64,000 nt of DNA from Semisulcospira habei (taxonomy: Eukaryota; Mollusca; Gastropoda; Semisulcospiridae). The stretch is from positions 160,279,609 through 160,343,608 of the forward strand of contig BTPG01000002.1 of the NCBI GenBank assembly GCA_036245525.1, in the 5' to 3' direction. The notes below the pieces were generated by a model. It worked only from the letters and a program-made list of their open reading frames with translations, did no database searches and had not been told where the DNA came from. Numbering within the stretch: position 1 is the stretch's first letter; each line of letters opens with the position of its first letter. The position numbers and the translations under genes are program-made. Shown one piece after another: positions 8,936 through 20,519 of the stretch.

Positions 8936-10576
8936 GAACCAAATGCTTACCTGCGCTCAAGGCGGCGACTTCAAGTGGCCGACAGACGACCATGCGGTCT
9001 GCCTCCCCTGCTCGGGCTGCGCCTCGACCATCTCTGCGATGTCTGTGCGACCTGGCCGGAGTTCCGTTGGTCTGACCTCTGGAGTTTTTTACCGGCGAGA
9101 GCGACCTCCGTCTGCTATCTCTCGTCCCACTCCTGTTGACGTCGCCCCTGTGGTAACGACCGCTCTTCCTCGCCTCGGCCTCTCTGAACGGATTGATCGT
9201 CGGGACTCTGCGTTGTTCGCTGACCAGAGGACTGCCACTGCTGCCACGCCCGCTGACCCTTCCGGAGGGTCTGTTTGCCGGCAAAGCGCCCGCCTCACTG
9301 AGCCCGGCCTGCAGCAGTTCGCCACGAGCCGTCCCACGTTGACTGGCCTTGCTCCTCTCTCTCTCCACGATAAGCCCGCTGATCCTTCCGGAGGATCTGT
9401 ACACCGGCATAGAGCCCTTCTCACTGAGTCCGGCCAGGAGAGACGTCAGCCTCAACCTACGCGACACAGTCGCGCCCCCGACCTTTCCCATTCCACCGTC
9501 AGTGCTAGACACTCGCGCTCGCCCGCGAGCGCCGCCGGAAGGATCGTTCCCCCCGCCGGGAGCGTCGCCGCTCCCCCCGCCACTCCTCGTCGCGCGCGCT
9601 CGGTCGCGCTCGCCTTCGCAGTTCGATGCGTTCGCCGCGTCTCCGCCGTCGTCGACCTTCTTCCCGTGATCGGCACTCCTCTTCGGTTGTCCGCCGTACT
9701 TCACCCAGAAGAAGCCACGCACCGGACAGGACCCCTCCTCGCTCCTTCCCGCGGTCGCCTCGGCGATCCCCGCCTCCGTCGTCGCTGCCGGCTCGTGCCC
9801 GGGCTTCCCGTGAGGTTCGAGATGCGCCCCCGCCCAAGCTTCGACCTTCCTTGGTGCCTCACCCGCCTTCTCGCCACCCCCTGGACGAAGAAGCCCTCAG
9901 CGTGCTGCCCGAAGACTCCGTCTCAGCCCTGTTGGAGGAGGATGCTCGCTCCCTTTCGCCCTCCGACGTCGGTGATGATGTCCCCTCGTCCCTTCCGTCG
10001 TCGTCCCGGGCGGAGACCCTCCTAGCCTTGGATGAAACCGCCAGGATCATCGCGGCCACTCTGCCAGCGGACTCCTACCCAGCCTCTCCCCCCCTGAAGA
10101 GGAAGGTCTCGGCCTTTGTGGATGCCGAGCGTCAGGTGAAGAGGTTCAAGTCGCTTCCCCAGCCGCCTGGATTTAAGGAGCTGCGAGATGTCTTCTCAGC
10201 GCTCCTGCAACTTCCCGCGTCTCGAGAGCCGGTGTTCTTCTCCGATCGTCGCTGGCCGGCTGGCCTGGACATCGCCTTCCGGCGGGATTGGTATGCCGGT
10301 CATTCCCAGGCTTTCTCCATCCCTCTTCCTGCGATCGACCCCCCGGCCGTGTCGCAAGCTGGCGGCTCCGCCCTCCTTCGCCGTTCCTTCCCTCGTGGCC
10401 TGGATTGACTGCGTCTCTGGTGCGGAACACCTTAGCCTGCGCTGGGTTCCTGGAGCTGCTCACTCAAGCCCTGGTTCGTCGTGTGGAAGACGCTTGGCAG
10501 CCTTCTATCACGCCTCTCCTTGGGGATTTACTCGTCTCAGCGGAAGTCGCCAACCGAGCCGCCTACCACTCATCCG
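8936..10576 (+). pseudogene. DIRS A: Gag-like exon 2, N-terminal and central part
   Basis: Starts NQMLTCAQGGDFKWPTDDHA, the Cys-rich module (one Cys is Gly in A). A 1-nt deletion (GCCTCGACC) and a 1-nt T insertion scramble the last part of the module before FYRRERPP. Then come two DPSGGS repeat units (KPADPSGGSVHRHRALLTES), an Arg/Ser/Pro-rich stretch, SFLP-type acidic region LPEDSVSALLEEDA, and a folded-looking domain KRKVSAFVDAERQVKRFKSL, SDRRWPAGLDIAFRRDWYAG. A 2-bp insertion near 9597 shifts frame, and GGATTGACTG near 10400 creates a stop shared with B. Cut at 10577 by a DNA transposon. Confidence 0.85.
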
Positions 10577-10580
10577 TTAA

Positions 10581-12650
10581 GGTGGCACATGGCGTGCAAA
10601 ATCGTCATTTTTTTCTTCAAAACATTGTTCGAAAACTGTTTGACCTATTATTCTGAAATTTGGCACATAAAACAAAGACAGCATAATGAATGTTCACACC
10701 AAGTTTAATCATCCTAGCTCATAGAATTCATAAGTTATGACATAATCACTAAAAAAAATGGGTAGCGATTTTGCCCCCTACACCATTACATAATGAGCAG
10801 CCTGTTCACCATCTAAAATGGTTTGAAATGAAGGAAAAGGATTATACTACACAATAAAGCATGATAACTGTCCTTGTGATGCATGGAAATGTCTCTGGTC
10901 ATGTGTCATATTGTTGCCAAGAAAAAAAATTCATAGCATGACTTGATCAACCTAATGGATCACAGAAACCACTAAAGGTACAATTTTCTAACTAGTCTTA
11001 TTGTGTTCAGCAACTATTTTTACATCTGTGTGCAAAATTTCAGCTTGATATCTTTATCCAAAGCAACATTTTTTCAGGGGGCAAAATCATCGCTGTTGCA
11101 AAAAAAGCATGTTTTCAGAAAATTTACTTCAAAGTTGGAGACAGGTAAACAGTTTGTCTATAAGTCAAATTGTTCATTGTAAACACTTGGAATGGTTCCT
11201 GTGGAAACTAAGAGAGTCTGTACTGACACTGGAACAGTCTCTAAGCACACAGAGAGTTTAGAAGGCTCCAGGATTATACTGCACTCCCTCCCGTCCCCTG
11301 CGACGAACGCGTTCTTGGCGGTGAAGGTGAACATCGTCAATCTTCTTGCCACGAGCTCCTGCATGGAGAGTCTTCTGGTAGTGCTGCCAGGTCTTCAGGT
11401 GGATTGGGGGAGGCATGTTCAGCATTCTCCAAAAACAGGAAAGCTGGGTGAAGCCAATGGCGTTCATAGCAGCAGCAGTCACCAGGCGCCGGTTTATTTC
11501 GTAGCCAGTGTACACGGTGCCCGTCTTCTGTGATGTCATCACTTCACTGATGATGGTGCCACAACCCGTGCATTGCACTTTCAGCTGGCAAGAGGTCCCC
11601 ATCCTTGCAGATTTGTCTTCAAAAAGGCAATACTGAAAAATAAACAGAGAAAAATCCTTTAGTACGATATACATGAAAAGTCATGGTACTCTTACCCAAT
11701 GTCACCAAGTCACAAACACAAACAAGTAAGCAGTAATGAGGAAACTTCACTTACCGATTGCTCACAAGTATCACACTGTACAGGAGAGAAGAGCTGGTTT
11801 AACTTTCCGGGTTGATGATAATATTTATTGCCTCAATGGGTGCAGCTTCACCGGTCTCTTTTTCACGATCGTCTTGAAAAAAATTCCGAAGTTTCTTGAC
11901 GGAAGCAACTTCTGCCGATGTCAAAGCCGTCACAGTCGCATCGATAGCCGCACTCTCTGCAGCTGCATTCGGTGACTGCTGCTTTTTCTGTTTGCTCCTC
12001 TTTCTCTTCTTGCCGTACTGGTGCTTGGTAGCCCATTTGGTCCCCTTTTTTGGGTCATTTCTGTCGCACTACATTGAGTTTATGACAAGACTGTCGCACA
12101 CGGCTTGATAACGACGCCATTTTGAGTTATTACAAACACGCGTGTTGCCGAGGACGGAAACTGCCGAAGTGCTCTTCGGCCGTGATCACGCGCTGCGCCG
12201 TGCGCCGCCGGCCAATCAGAAACTTCCATTCAAACGGATGACGGAAGCGCTTATGTTCCGAGGGTTTCGATTGGTTGTAAGCTGCTCTGATAGGCCTCGG
12301 GTTTTCTCTTCGTGTGTCTCCGTATCGCATTCTTTGTTTCCGAAACAGACCTCAAAAGTAGGCCAAGACCGTGACCTTTCCACTCGTACCAAACACATGG
12401 GGGTTCTTTCAAAGGGACATGCCGTAACCAGGCACTCAAAATTGAGTTTTTGACGGCCACGTTAGTTTTTCTTTTCACTTCCAGCGATAGATACATCACT
12501 AAAACATCCAAAATAGGGGTATAAATCAATAAAATGGACAAAACCAATCACACACATGCATAATACAGACATCGTAGGACCCATTTCTGGGTCAAACTGG
12601 AAACACATTTTTGAACGATTTTTGACGAAAATTACATGCCGTGTGCCACC
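10581..12650 (-). mobile_element. Kolobok-like DNA transposon (TTAA) inside DIRS A
   Basis: A 2,070-bp insertion flanked by TTAA (10577-10580 and 12651-12654); copy B has the uninterrupted site. Terminal inverted repeats start GGTGGCACAYGGC and continue imperfectly (CAAAATCGTCA against AATTTTCGTCA). TTAA duplications are used by piggyBac and Kolobok; the encoded protein is of the Mutator-like transposase type seen in invertebrates and does not look like piggyBac, so Kolobok-like is preferred. Internal AT-rich flanks carry no genes. Confidence 0.8.
11258..12110 (-). pseudogene. Mutator-like/Kolobok-type transposase fragment
   Basis: Minus-strand frames: an N-terminal basic piece around 12060-11815 (KKGTKWATKHQYGKKRKRSK then TALTSAEVASVKKLRNFFQD) and a second piece 11674-11258 with QCTGCGTIISEVMTSQKTG, YEINRRLVTAAAMNAIGFTQ, FWRMLNMPPPIHLKTWQHYQK. 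The INRR...GIG..L..F...MNMPPP block is the N-terminal signature of the Mutator-like transposase domain in many invertebrate proteins. The catalytic C-terminal domain is absent, so this copy is non-autonomous. Confidence 0.7.
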
Positions 12651-12654
12651 TTAA

Positions 12655-12931
12655 TGCTATGGCTGCCTCCGCCAACTGTGACCTGATGCGTCGAGACGCA
12701 CTTCTGCTTGCCTGCCGAGGGATACCACCTGACCTGCGTGCGCAGCTTCGTCGTGCTCCGCTGGGTGGCCCCCTGCTTTTCGGCGACACCTGGTCATCCG
12801 TTCGAGCCTCCAACCCCGACCGCTGGCCTGTGAGTGCTCCTCCTCCCCGCCGCTTTCCGTCCTCCCGACAGGCTAGGGGTCGCGCCTCGCGGTCGGTTAG
12901 ACCCGCTGCTGCGTCAGCCCTGCTTTGGCCC
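12655..12931 (+). pseudogene. DIRS A: Gag-like C-terminal part
   Basis: Resumes after the transposon with NAMAASANCDLMRRDALLLA, PPDLRAQLRRAPLGGPLLFG and DTWSSVRASNPDRWP, ending at a TGA after SALLWP that is also present in B at 39376. Confidence 0.8.
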
Positions 12932-13950
12932 TGAGCAGGCCCCCGCCTTGGCCGTCCTAGACCCTCCAGGGCCTGTGTCCCTGCCTGGCCCCGTCCCGCC
13001 CGGCGTCCGGGTCGCGGGCGGGCTACCTGACTGCCCCCCAGCCTTGGCCCCACCGACCACTTCGGGGTCTCCGGTCGGTGGGAGGCTAGCCTTTTTCAGC
13101 GAAAATTGGCTCACACTCTTTCCCGACGACCCCTGGATTTGCAACACCGTCTCGGCCGACCTCCGGATCGCCTTTCGCAGCCCGCCTCCTTTGCGTCGCT
13201 CCCCCCTTTGGACCGAGATCCCCAGCGACCCGTTGAAGGCCTCCGCTCTTCGGGGAGAGGTCTCCTCCCTCCTGAGGAAAGCCGCCATGGAGGTGGTATG
13301 CGTCCCCTACTCCCCAGCCTTCTACAGCCGCTTGTTCGTCGTTCCGAAGCCTGGAGGGAGAGGGCGACCGGTATCGATCTCTCGGCCCTGAACAGGTACA
13401 TTACAGCCCCCTCCTTCCGGATGGAGACTGCACGAGCCCTGTAAGCCGCGGTCCAGCCTCTGGACTTCGCAGTCAGCCTGGGCCTTTCAGATGCGTACCT
13501 GCATGTCCCGATGCACCAGGCCTCCAGGAGGTTCCTCCGCTTTGCGATCGACGGCGTGGTATACCAGTTTCGCGCGCTCCCGTTCGGTCTCAACCTCAGC
13601 CCCTGGGTGTTCACCCGGCTGATGGACGCCGTAGTCGCCAAGGCCCGACAGTCCTCCTCCAGTCCGACGTCGAATTACCTAGACGACCTCCTCCGACGCA
13701 ACCAGTCAGAGACCTCGCTAGCGTCGGACAGGGATGCGCTGCTACTGCTTCTGGCACACTTGGGCTTCCTAGTGAACGACGGCAAGTCGGATCTCTCGCT
13801 GTCCCGCCGCTTCGTGCACCTGGGCATGGAATTTGCGACCGACCTCAACATGGTGCGCCTCCCAGCCCCCCGGATCCAGAAGATTGCGGACCTAGCCGGT
13901 CAGTTAGCACGACAGGACGTGGCCCCCGCCAGAGTCTGGCTCCAGCTTGG
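12834..13950 (+). pseudogene. DIRS A: reverse transcriptase
   Basis: RT of the DIRS group: SPAFYSRLFVVPKPGGRGRP, APSFRMETARAL, a damaged SLGLSDAYLHVPMHQ (catalytic Asp of SLDLSDAY changed to Gly), YQFRALPFGLNLSPWVFTRL, NYLDDLLRRNQSE (YLDD catalytic box), GKSDLSLSRRFVHLGMEF. A private 1-nt deletion near 13373 and a TAA near 13441 break it, and a frameshift at WLQLG near 13947 is shared with B. Inactive. Confidence 0.9.
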
Positions 13951-15105
13951 GCCTGCTGAACGCCGCAGCGGACCTTATCCCCCTAGGTCGTCTCTACTCC
14001 CGGCCGATCCAGCTGCATCTCCTACTCCATTGGCGCCCGTCGTCAGGCGACTTAACGACGTTGGTTCCGGTGCCCCAGATGCTGATGCCTCATCTTCGTC
14101 AGTGGACCGACCACTCGTGGCTAGCGTCGGGAGTTCCCCTGGCCGCCCCTCCACCCCAGACCTCGCTTTGTGTCGACGCCAGCCTCACGGGGTGGGGCGC
14201 CCTTTTCCTTCCTCGGTTCCTCTCGACTTCGGGGCCCTGGCCCGCGGACTTAGCGCACACTCACATCAATTGGCTGGAGATGCAGGCTGTGTGGCAAGCC
14301 CTGCAGTTCTGGGAGGATCTCCTCAGACACCAGGAGCTACTCGTCCTCTCGGACAACACGACTATGGTGGCTTACATCCAGAAACAAGGTGGCACACGCT
14401 CCCGACCTTTGTAGGACCCTCTACCGGATGTTGCGTTGGTGCGAGGACCGGGGTATTACCATTCGAGCCCGACACATCCCCGGACACCGGATTGTCTTAG
14501 CCGACTCGCTGTCTCGCCGCGGCCAGCTCCTGCACACGGAATGGACCCTTCGGCAGGACATCTTTCGGATGATCTGTTCCCGGTGGGAGACTCCCCAGGT
14601 CGACTTGTTCGCCACGAGGTGGAACCATCAGCTGCCGCTCTTCGTCTCCCCGATTCCCGATCCACTTGCCTGGGCGGTCGATGCACTCTCCATTCCCTGG
14701 GACGGCCTGGTGGCTTACGCCTTCCCCCCGACGGTTCTCGTACCCAAAGTCCTTCTCAAGCTTCGGGGATGCTCGGCGGTCCTGCTGTTAGTTGCGCCGT
14801 TCGCCTGGAACCGCTCCTGGACCACCGACCTTCTCAGCCTCGCCACGGACCCGCCCCTGCTGCTTCCCGCCCCACGCACCATGCTCAAGCAACTGCGTCA
14901 GCCGCTGTTCCACCCCTGCCCGGAGCGGCTCCTCCTTCACACCTGGAGGTTGTGCGGCAAGCCCTCGGAGCTAGAGGCTACTCGGGTGCAGCAGTGGAGG
15001 CGATCGCTTCGGCCCGCAGACCTTCCACCATCCGAGGCTACGAGGGAAAGTGGCGAGTCCTGTGTTCCTGGTGCTCTGAGCACGGCCTGTCACCCACGGA
15101 ACTGA
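13947..15105 (+). pseudogene. DIRS A: RNase H and post-RNase-H domain
   Basis: RNase H motifs SLCVDASLTGWGALF (first Asp), NWLEMQAVWQAL (Glu) and LLVLSDNTTMVAYIQKQGG (Asp), then a frameshift (RSRPL stop, shared with B) to APDLCRTLYRMLRWCEDRGI and ADSLSRRGQLLHTEW. The downstream domain VDLFATRWNHQLPLFVSPIP, AWAVDALSIPWDGLVAYAFP, NRSWTTDLLSLA is conserved in every copy here. It sits where DIRS elements often carry a Dam-like methyltransferase, but I see no clear methyltransferase motif. Confidence 0.85.
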
Positions 15106-16033
15106 CTAATCCTCAGCGGGCGGTCTTCTTCCTCTGGCTCTTTCGAGACTTAGGCCTGGCCCCCATCACCGTGAGGGGTTACCTGTCCATGATCGCTGAC
15201 ACTTATCGACACCTTGGACACCCAGACCCGGGCGCCTGCAAAGACTTAGCCGACCTTATGGGTCACTTCGGCATCCAGCGCCCAACACACCGCTCACTCC
15301 TTCCCCGCTGGGACCTGCCCTGGGTGCTAACGTGGTTAAATTCTGACAGATTTGAACCCTTACCTTGGCCCGTTTCGCAGATGTGACACGAAGACGTGCT
15401 TCCTGCTGGCCCTTGCTACCGCCTCTCGGGTGAGTGAGCTACACGCACTCTCGGCGCGGCCTACCTGCCTACAGTTCCGAGCGGATGGGGCTGTTCAACT
15501 CCTCACTGACCCTGCCTTCCTGGCCAAGAACAGGTCTCCTCTGACGGCACCTCAGGTTATCACCTTACGGCTGCTAAGAACCAACCCTCTGTCTCAGGAG
15601 ACCAGGCAACAGGATCCCGTGCGCGCCCTTAGAGTTTATCTGCGACGATCTAAAGCCTTCCGCAGAGGGCGTTCGCGCCTCTTCCTACCTCTGAGACCCA
15701 GCAGGAATGACATAACAGCCCAGACGATCTCGTCCTGGCTCCGCTGGGTTATACGCTCCGCGTATCAAGATATCTCCCCGCAGGGAGCGAAGAGGCTGCA
15801 CATTCGTTCGCGCACATGAGGTACGAGCCATGGCCACGAGCCTCGCATTTGCTCGAAACTGCGCTGTCAAGGACATCGTGGCAGCCGTGGGCTGGCAGAC
15901 TGAATCTGTATTCGCCCGCTTCTACCTCAGGGACCTGGCAGGCCAAAGAGAGAATCTCGCACTAGTGAGGGACATCGCCGCGGCGCAACACTCCCTCCCG
16001 GCGCCACCGGCGCCTATCTATGCACTTCGCTAA
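14930..16033 (+). pseudogene. DIRS A: tyrosine recombinase
   Basis: In a frame overlapping the end of the previous ORF: STIRGYEGKWRVLCSWC (core-binding part), ALATASRVSELHALSARP (box I Arg), then after a 4-nt insertion HEVRAMA-type HxxR (disturbed) and FARFYLRDLAGQRENLAL (nucleophile Tyr). Shared with B: two 1-nt deletions near 15367 and 15390 and the insertion near 15805. A private change gives AFARNCAV for AFDRNCAV. Confidence 0.88.
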
Positions 16034-16116
16034 AATTGTCGGGAGGTTGCGACTGGGAGGACGGCGCTGTTTACCATTAAGAGTTGCGCGGCACCCTCCT
16101 CCTCATCGCAATTCTT

Positions 16117-16211
16117 CCATAAAGTCATGTCATCGGTAATGTTTTTGAGGAAACAAATTCATTTTTCTCTAAAAGGTATTTTTTCGAAAAATACTTACCG
16201 ATGACATGACT
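16117..16211 (+). repeat. DIRS A internal complementary region (ICR)
   Basis: The first half (CCATAAAGTCATGTCATCGG...GAGGAAACAAA) is the complement of the element's left end; the second half (TTCATTTTTCTCTAAAAGG...ATACTTACCGATGACATGACT) is the complement of its right end, joined across the TTT core. In the established DIRS model this templates completion and circularisation. Confidence 0.92.
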
Positions 16212-16246
16212 CGGAGGACCCTCCCTCCTGCCCCGCTTGCCGCTTT

Positions 16247-16474
16247 CGAGCGAAGTATCACAAAAAACTGGCCGGTCTCGTGACCGGAGCCGGTAAGGCG
16301 GGAAACGGGAGACAACTCTCGGCCCCTCTAGGGGGGTTCCCCGAGTGCCTCCCGGGTTGTGTGGGCACACAACGGGTAAGTAGGCTAAAATTGAGCTAGA
16401 AGTAGACATTTCCATAAAGTCATGTCATCGGTAAGTATTTTTCGAAAAAATACCTTTTAGAGAAAAATGAATTT
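16247..16474 (+). repeat. DIRS A right inverted terminal repeat
   Basis: Inverted copy of 8169-8370 with a longer terminal extension ending GAGAAAAATGAATTT. Confidence 0.9.
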
Positions 16475-17252
16475 CAAGGAAAGCCCTTTCAGGTGGCTGT
16501 TATATCATACTGAGACTAACAGCTTCAAATGTGTACACTGCCATGCTACATTATAGTACTTAAGTGTAACTTACAGTTAAGGATATAGACCAATGGCTTT
16601 AGTTCAAGGGTGGTGCCAGAAAAGCTTGGTGCCTAGAGGTGCCAAAATATTCTGGCACTACCCTTGGACTCTTTTAGTCAGACTTATTTCACACACTGGT
16701 GTATATTCCAAATGATAAGGGTTATCTAACAGCTGAGCCATTTGTAAGGGTATCCGCATCGTTTATGCCTTTATATTTACCAGGCATGGGAATTGTCCGT
16801 GAATTCCGCGAAAAAGAAGAGATCGTCCGTGAAAATAAAAAGGTGTTTCTGCGAAAAAAACATGGGTAGCAAAACCAGCAGAGCACCGGTTGAACATGGC
16901 GGTCAGTATATGACGCGGCAGGCTGTGTCCGCGACCCGCACTGGTGGTCGAGCCATGCGCCGCGCTGTGCAGTAAACCTAGATGGGCAGACGTGCATTGT
17001 ATTTGCCTATTTTTCATTTCGGTCCCTGAAATGAAGGCGGCGTGGATTTTACGGCTGCAGGAAGAAAGGTCTAGTTTCAGATGATTTTTGTTTAAGCAAT
17101 TCCCATGCCTGATTTACGCTGAGCGTAAGGGTGCAAATACGTGTGTAATTTTGTGTGTGAGTGTTATTGTGTGTGTGATTTTAATGAGGTAATAATTACG
17201 ACAATATTCTCCTGCTTTTCACATTACCAGCCATTGTTGCCAGTGATCTCCA
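16475..17252 (+). other. Intronic spacer with a type I hairpin MITE
   Basis: Host intron between DIRS A and F. About 16575-16740 is a type I MITE: TTAAGGATATAGACCAATGGC, hairpin 16602-16670 (TTCAAGGGTGGTGCCAGA paired with TCTGGCACTACCCTTGGA), ending ACACTGGTGTATATTCC. It is in the opposite orientation to the copy at 31740. The rest is unrecognised. Confidence 0.6.
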
Positions 17253-17460
17253 TTTGTTATCTCAAAAACATTACCGATGACATTACTTAGGAAGATATGC
17301 CTAGCTTACCAATTTCAGCCTAAGAACCTGTTGTGTGTTCCTACAAAACCAGGGAGGCAACTCTAGGGGGCCGTAGCCAGGGACCCTGAGTAGCCTCCCA
17401 TCCCAGCCCATCTGGTCACGTGCCACGTGGTGTCACGCCAGTCTATTTGCTTAGCTTACC
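17253..17460 (+). repeat. DIRS F left terminal repeat
   Basis: TTTGTTATCTCAAAAACATTACCGATGACATTACT, then CCTAGCTTACCAATTTCAGCC and GGGAGGCAACTCTAGGGGGCC; inverted match at 27285-27499. Confidence 0.85.
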
Positions 17461-17797
17461 GTGAACGGTGGTCTACTAACTTCTAGTTCTAGCCTACAGG
17501 ACCTTTGGCTGTGTACGGTGTGACCGGTCGTTCTTGGATTATGGGTGTTCCCTTTGGATTACTTGTGTTCCTTTGGATTACTTGTGGTTCCCCTTCGTTG
17601 CCTTGGATTTTCGTGGTTGCGGGTGTGGTTCCCTGGGATTACTGTGTGCCTTCTGGGACTTAACCTTCCTGCCCGGTGCGTTCTGAGGGCCGCCGTGAGA
17701 TGGCCTTAGTCGCCTCTCGGCGTTAAACACCAATAATCAAGCATTCTGAGGGCCGTGTGGCTGGTCCCCACCCCCCAACCCCCCTGTCCCTGCAGCC

Positions 17798-17805
17798 ATG
17801 ACAAG
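17798..17805 (+). CDS. DIRS F: short first coding exon (M-T)
   Basis: ATGACAAG followed by donor GTAAGGCC. With the acceptor GTGTTGCAG (17968-17976) it joins in phase 2 to CTGCCAAGTTCACACC, giving M-T-S-C-Q-V-H-T-C. The upstream frame (PNPPVPAA) resembles exon 1 of the other copies, so the original start may have been further upstream and lost. Confidence 0.55.
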
Positions 17806-17976
17806 GTAAGGCCTCAGTTCATGCCCTCGACCGACGCTTGTGGCCGGGCGGCGGCTTCGACCGTGGGTGTGCTTTTCGTATTGCTCATATGACAACCGCG
17901 TCGAACGCTCAAACTCATTTGGCGGGGCCGCGGGGAGCCCCACCTGGTCGCCTTTTACGTCTGATATGTGTTGCAG

Positions 17977-19700
17977 CTGCCAAGTTCACACCTGCCTGCA
18001 ATGCGGCGACTTCCAGTGGCTGAGCAATACTCTCGTGGCCTGCCTCCCCTGTTCCGGCTGCGCCTCTGACCACTCTTGCGATATTTGCACCGCCTGGCCA
18101 GAGGAACTTTGGTCGCAGCTCTGGAGTTTTTACCGACGCGAGTGCCCTACGCCGGCCCGTGACCGCTCACCTGCCATGGCACCCCCCTCCTTGCCAGGAG
18201 AAGAGACCAGACGCGCCCGCTCGGACCTTGGGGAGAGGACGACACATGGGGCCCGTACTTACACCTCAGGTCCCACGACTTCGTCTAGTCTACCACTGGT
18301 CCCACTGTGCCCCCTCGGACCTGGCCCGCCCGCTCCTCAGAGGAGACCGGCCAGCAGCGCGCCTACCTCATTGAGGCCAGCCCGCAAGTACCCTGCATTG
18401 TGGTGACTGACACCCTGGGCCCTGATGTATCACACAAGGACAAGCCCGCTCACTCCCCCAGGGAGTCTAGCCGGCAGAGCACCCGCCTCATTGAGGCTGG
18501 CCCACAGCGACTTCCGTCACCCCATCCCACGACTGCTGGCAGACCTGGTGAGCCGCAGGACGCCAGGAGCTCCTTGCACGCCCGCTCTTCGGCCATTACT
18601 AATAGGAAGGACCGTGATGCGCAGCGTGATGGCGGACGCAGCCCCCCGCCCTCCTCGTCCTCCTCTCGTGCGGCGACCTCATGCCTCGAAGCCGTGCCCA
18701 CCCTCACGCTCGTCTCGGCATGCCTCTCCTCGCTGGCACCGATGTCCGTCACCTTCCACCTCTGGGAGGAGATCGCCCATTCGGGCCCGACAACCGTGCC
18801 CACTTTATCGCAGTCGCTCCCCCCGAGACAGGCAGCCAGCATGCACCAGCAATGTATCGCCCCAGCGCTCCCCTCGGCGTGCCTCTCCCCCTGCCGTACC
18901 CCACCATCAGCGGAGGAGCTCCTGGGTGAGTCGTTCTCATCCTTCCCCCAGGCCCAGACGTCGTGATGATGCTAGCGAGGCCCCCGGCGCCCACGCATCC
19001 TCCCCAAACGGTTCCTGGCCCCCCCGCCGATCGAATTGCCCCCTGATGATGATGAGGCCCTGAGCTTGCTGCCAGAAGACTCCATATCGGCTCTCCTTGG
19101 CGCGGACAATCGTTCTCCCTCTCCCCGCTCATGTCCCCAGGACATCCCCTCGTCGCCCGTAGCCCTCATGGCTACGAGGGCAGAGACTCTCCGGTCCTTG
19201 GATGAAGCGGCTCACCTGAGTGTGTCCTGTCTTCCCTCGGAGGCCTGCCCGAAGTCCCCCCCCCCCCCTCCGCTCAAGAAGGTCGGGCTTTCGGGACCTC
19301 ACGGATGCCTTCTCCTCACAGCTGCAGTAGGGTACCTCCCGCGAGACCGACTTCTTCTCCGACCATAGCTGGCCTCGACATCGCCTTCCGCCAGGCCTGG
19401 TATGCAGGGCATTCCCAGGCTTTCTCCTGTCCCCTACCCACAGTGGATCTGCCGGCGCAAGTGCAGGCAGGCGGCCCTGGGCCGTCGCAGCGTAACATTC
19501 CCCGTGGCTTGGACAAGACTGTGTCCCTTATCCTCAACGCCTTGGCATGCTTGGGTGTCTTGGAGCTCGTGACAAGTGTTCGTCCGTCACGTCGAGGAAG
19601 CCTGGCACCCTTCCATCTCGCCTCTGTTCGGGGACCTCCTCGCCCTTGCGGTGGCGGCTAACCGGGCAGCGTATCACTCCTCCGTCAACACCATGGCCGC
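17977..19700 (+). pseudogene. DIRS F: Gag-like region, first copy
   Basis: Opens with the intact 8-Cys module SCQVHTCLQCGDFQW, VACLPCSGCASDHSCDICTA, then LWSQLWSFYRREC. A long Ser/Pro/Arg-rich part follows in several frames, with the acidic block SLLPEDSISALLGADN and the folded domain LDIAFRQAWYAGHSQAFSCP and IPRGLDKTVSLILNALACLG to about 19698 (VNTMAA). The segment KRKVSAFVDAERQVKRFKSL is shortened here. Several frameshifts. Confidence 0.82.
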
Positions 19701-20400
19701 CGTCTCGTGACGCCTTCTCCGCTCTCCTGCAGCAGGGTTCAGGCTCCGACGCGGCCTTCTTCTTCTCTGACGCTCGCTGGCCGGCGACTTGGACATCGCC
19801 TTTCAGCACAGCAGATATGCCGGACACTCCCAGTCCTTTGCTACTGCCCTCCCCGTAGTGGATCCTGCCACTCAGCAGCAAGCTGGTGGACTTCGTGCCT
19901 CCCGCCGTTGCATCCCTCCCGGCCTGGAGCGGACAGCGATCCTCATTCGCAACGCCCTCGCCTGTGCTGGATTTCTCGACTTGGCCACGCAAGCGGTCAT
20001 CAACCTTCTGGAGCAGAACTGGCACTTCTCCATCTCGCCGCTGTTAGCGGACCTCCTCGCACTGGCTGTGGCCGCCAACCAAGCTGCGTACCATGCTTCT
20101 GTCAACACTATGGCCGCTGCCGCGAACTGCGACCTGCTCCGCCGGGATGCTGTGCTCGCTGTCTGCCCCGACCTCCCACAGGACCTACGGAGACAGCTGC
20201 GACAGGCTCCACTCGGCGATCCCCTCCTCTTCGGTCCTACCTTGCAGTCGGTAAAGGACGCGAATAAGGAACTGTGGCCTGCCCGCGCCACCTCCTCCCG
20301 CTTTCAAGCCGCCCGCAAGGCCCTGGGTCGCGCCCTGCGGACCGCCAGACCCGCCCAGCATCCGCCCTCCTGGCGTCATCGCCTTCCGCGCGTCCCCGCC
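19700..20400 (+). pseudogene. DIRS H: Gag-like domain, second tandem copy
   Basis: Repeats the domain just read: DAFSALLQQGSGSDAAFFFS, MDIAFQHSRYAGHSQSFATA, PPGLERTAILIRNALACAGF, VNTMAAAANCDLLRRDAVLA, LRQAPLGDPLLFGPTLQSVK. It differs from the first copy by roughly a quarter of bases, so it comes from another element, not from a recent duplication. Frame leads on toward RT. Confidence 0.82.
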
Positions 20401-20519
20401 GCCCGCCCACCCCATGACCCCGCCTCCGACCCCCGCCTGGCCCAAGCCCGCCTGTCGCCCGGCGCGGGGCCGGGCCCAGTGACTCCCGCCCTCCTGCGCC
20501 CCCGCCAACCGCTCCCGGG

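Larger units (their letters stand above)
8169..16474 (+). mobile_element. DIRS-like retrotransposon A, with a Kolobok-like insertion
   Basis: Complete DIRS-type element bounded by TTT cores (8169-8171 and 16472-16474). Order: left ITR, 38-nt exon 1, intron, Gag-like region, RT, RNase H, post-RNase-H domain, tyrosine recombinase, ICR, right ITR. It lies in NGDN intron 1 in the sense orientation. Without the 2,070-bp insertion at 10581 and its TTAA duplication it is 6,232 bp, exactly the length of copy B. It shares B's frameshifts and has further private mutations (a 2-bp insertion near 9597, a stop in the RT, a Gly for Asp in SLDLSDAY), so it is defective and more decayed than B. Confidence 0.95.

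Noticed and set aside
8886..9722. Long minus-strand ORFs opposite the DIRS Gag regions (8886-9722, 37529-38191, 12592-13288 and similar)
   Set aside because: High-GC shadow frames of a Ser/Pro/Arg-rich coding region; they are low-complexity and their boundaries vary between copies.
10581..12650. The insertion in DIRS A as a piggyBac element because of its TTAA duplication
   Set aside because: The encoded INRR..MNMPPP block is of the Mutator-like (Kolobok-associated) type, and the ends do not begin with CCC; the piggyBac relic at 55171-57633 looks quite different.
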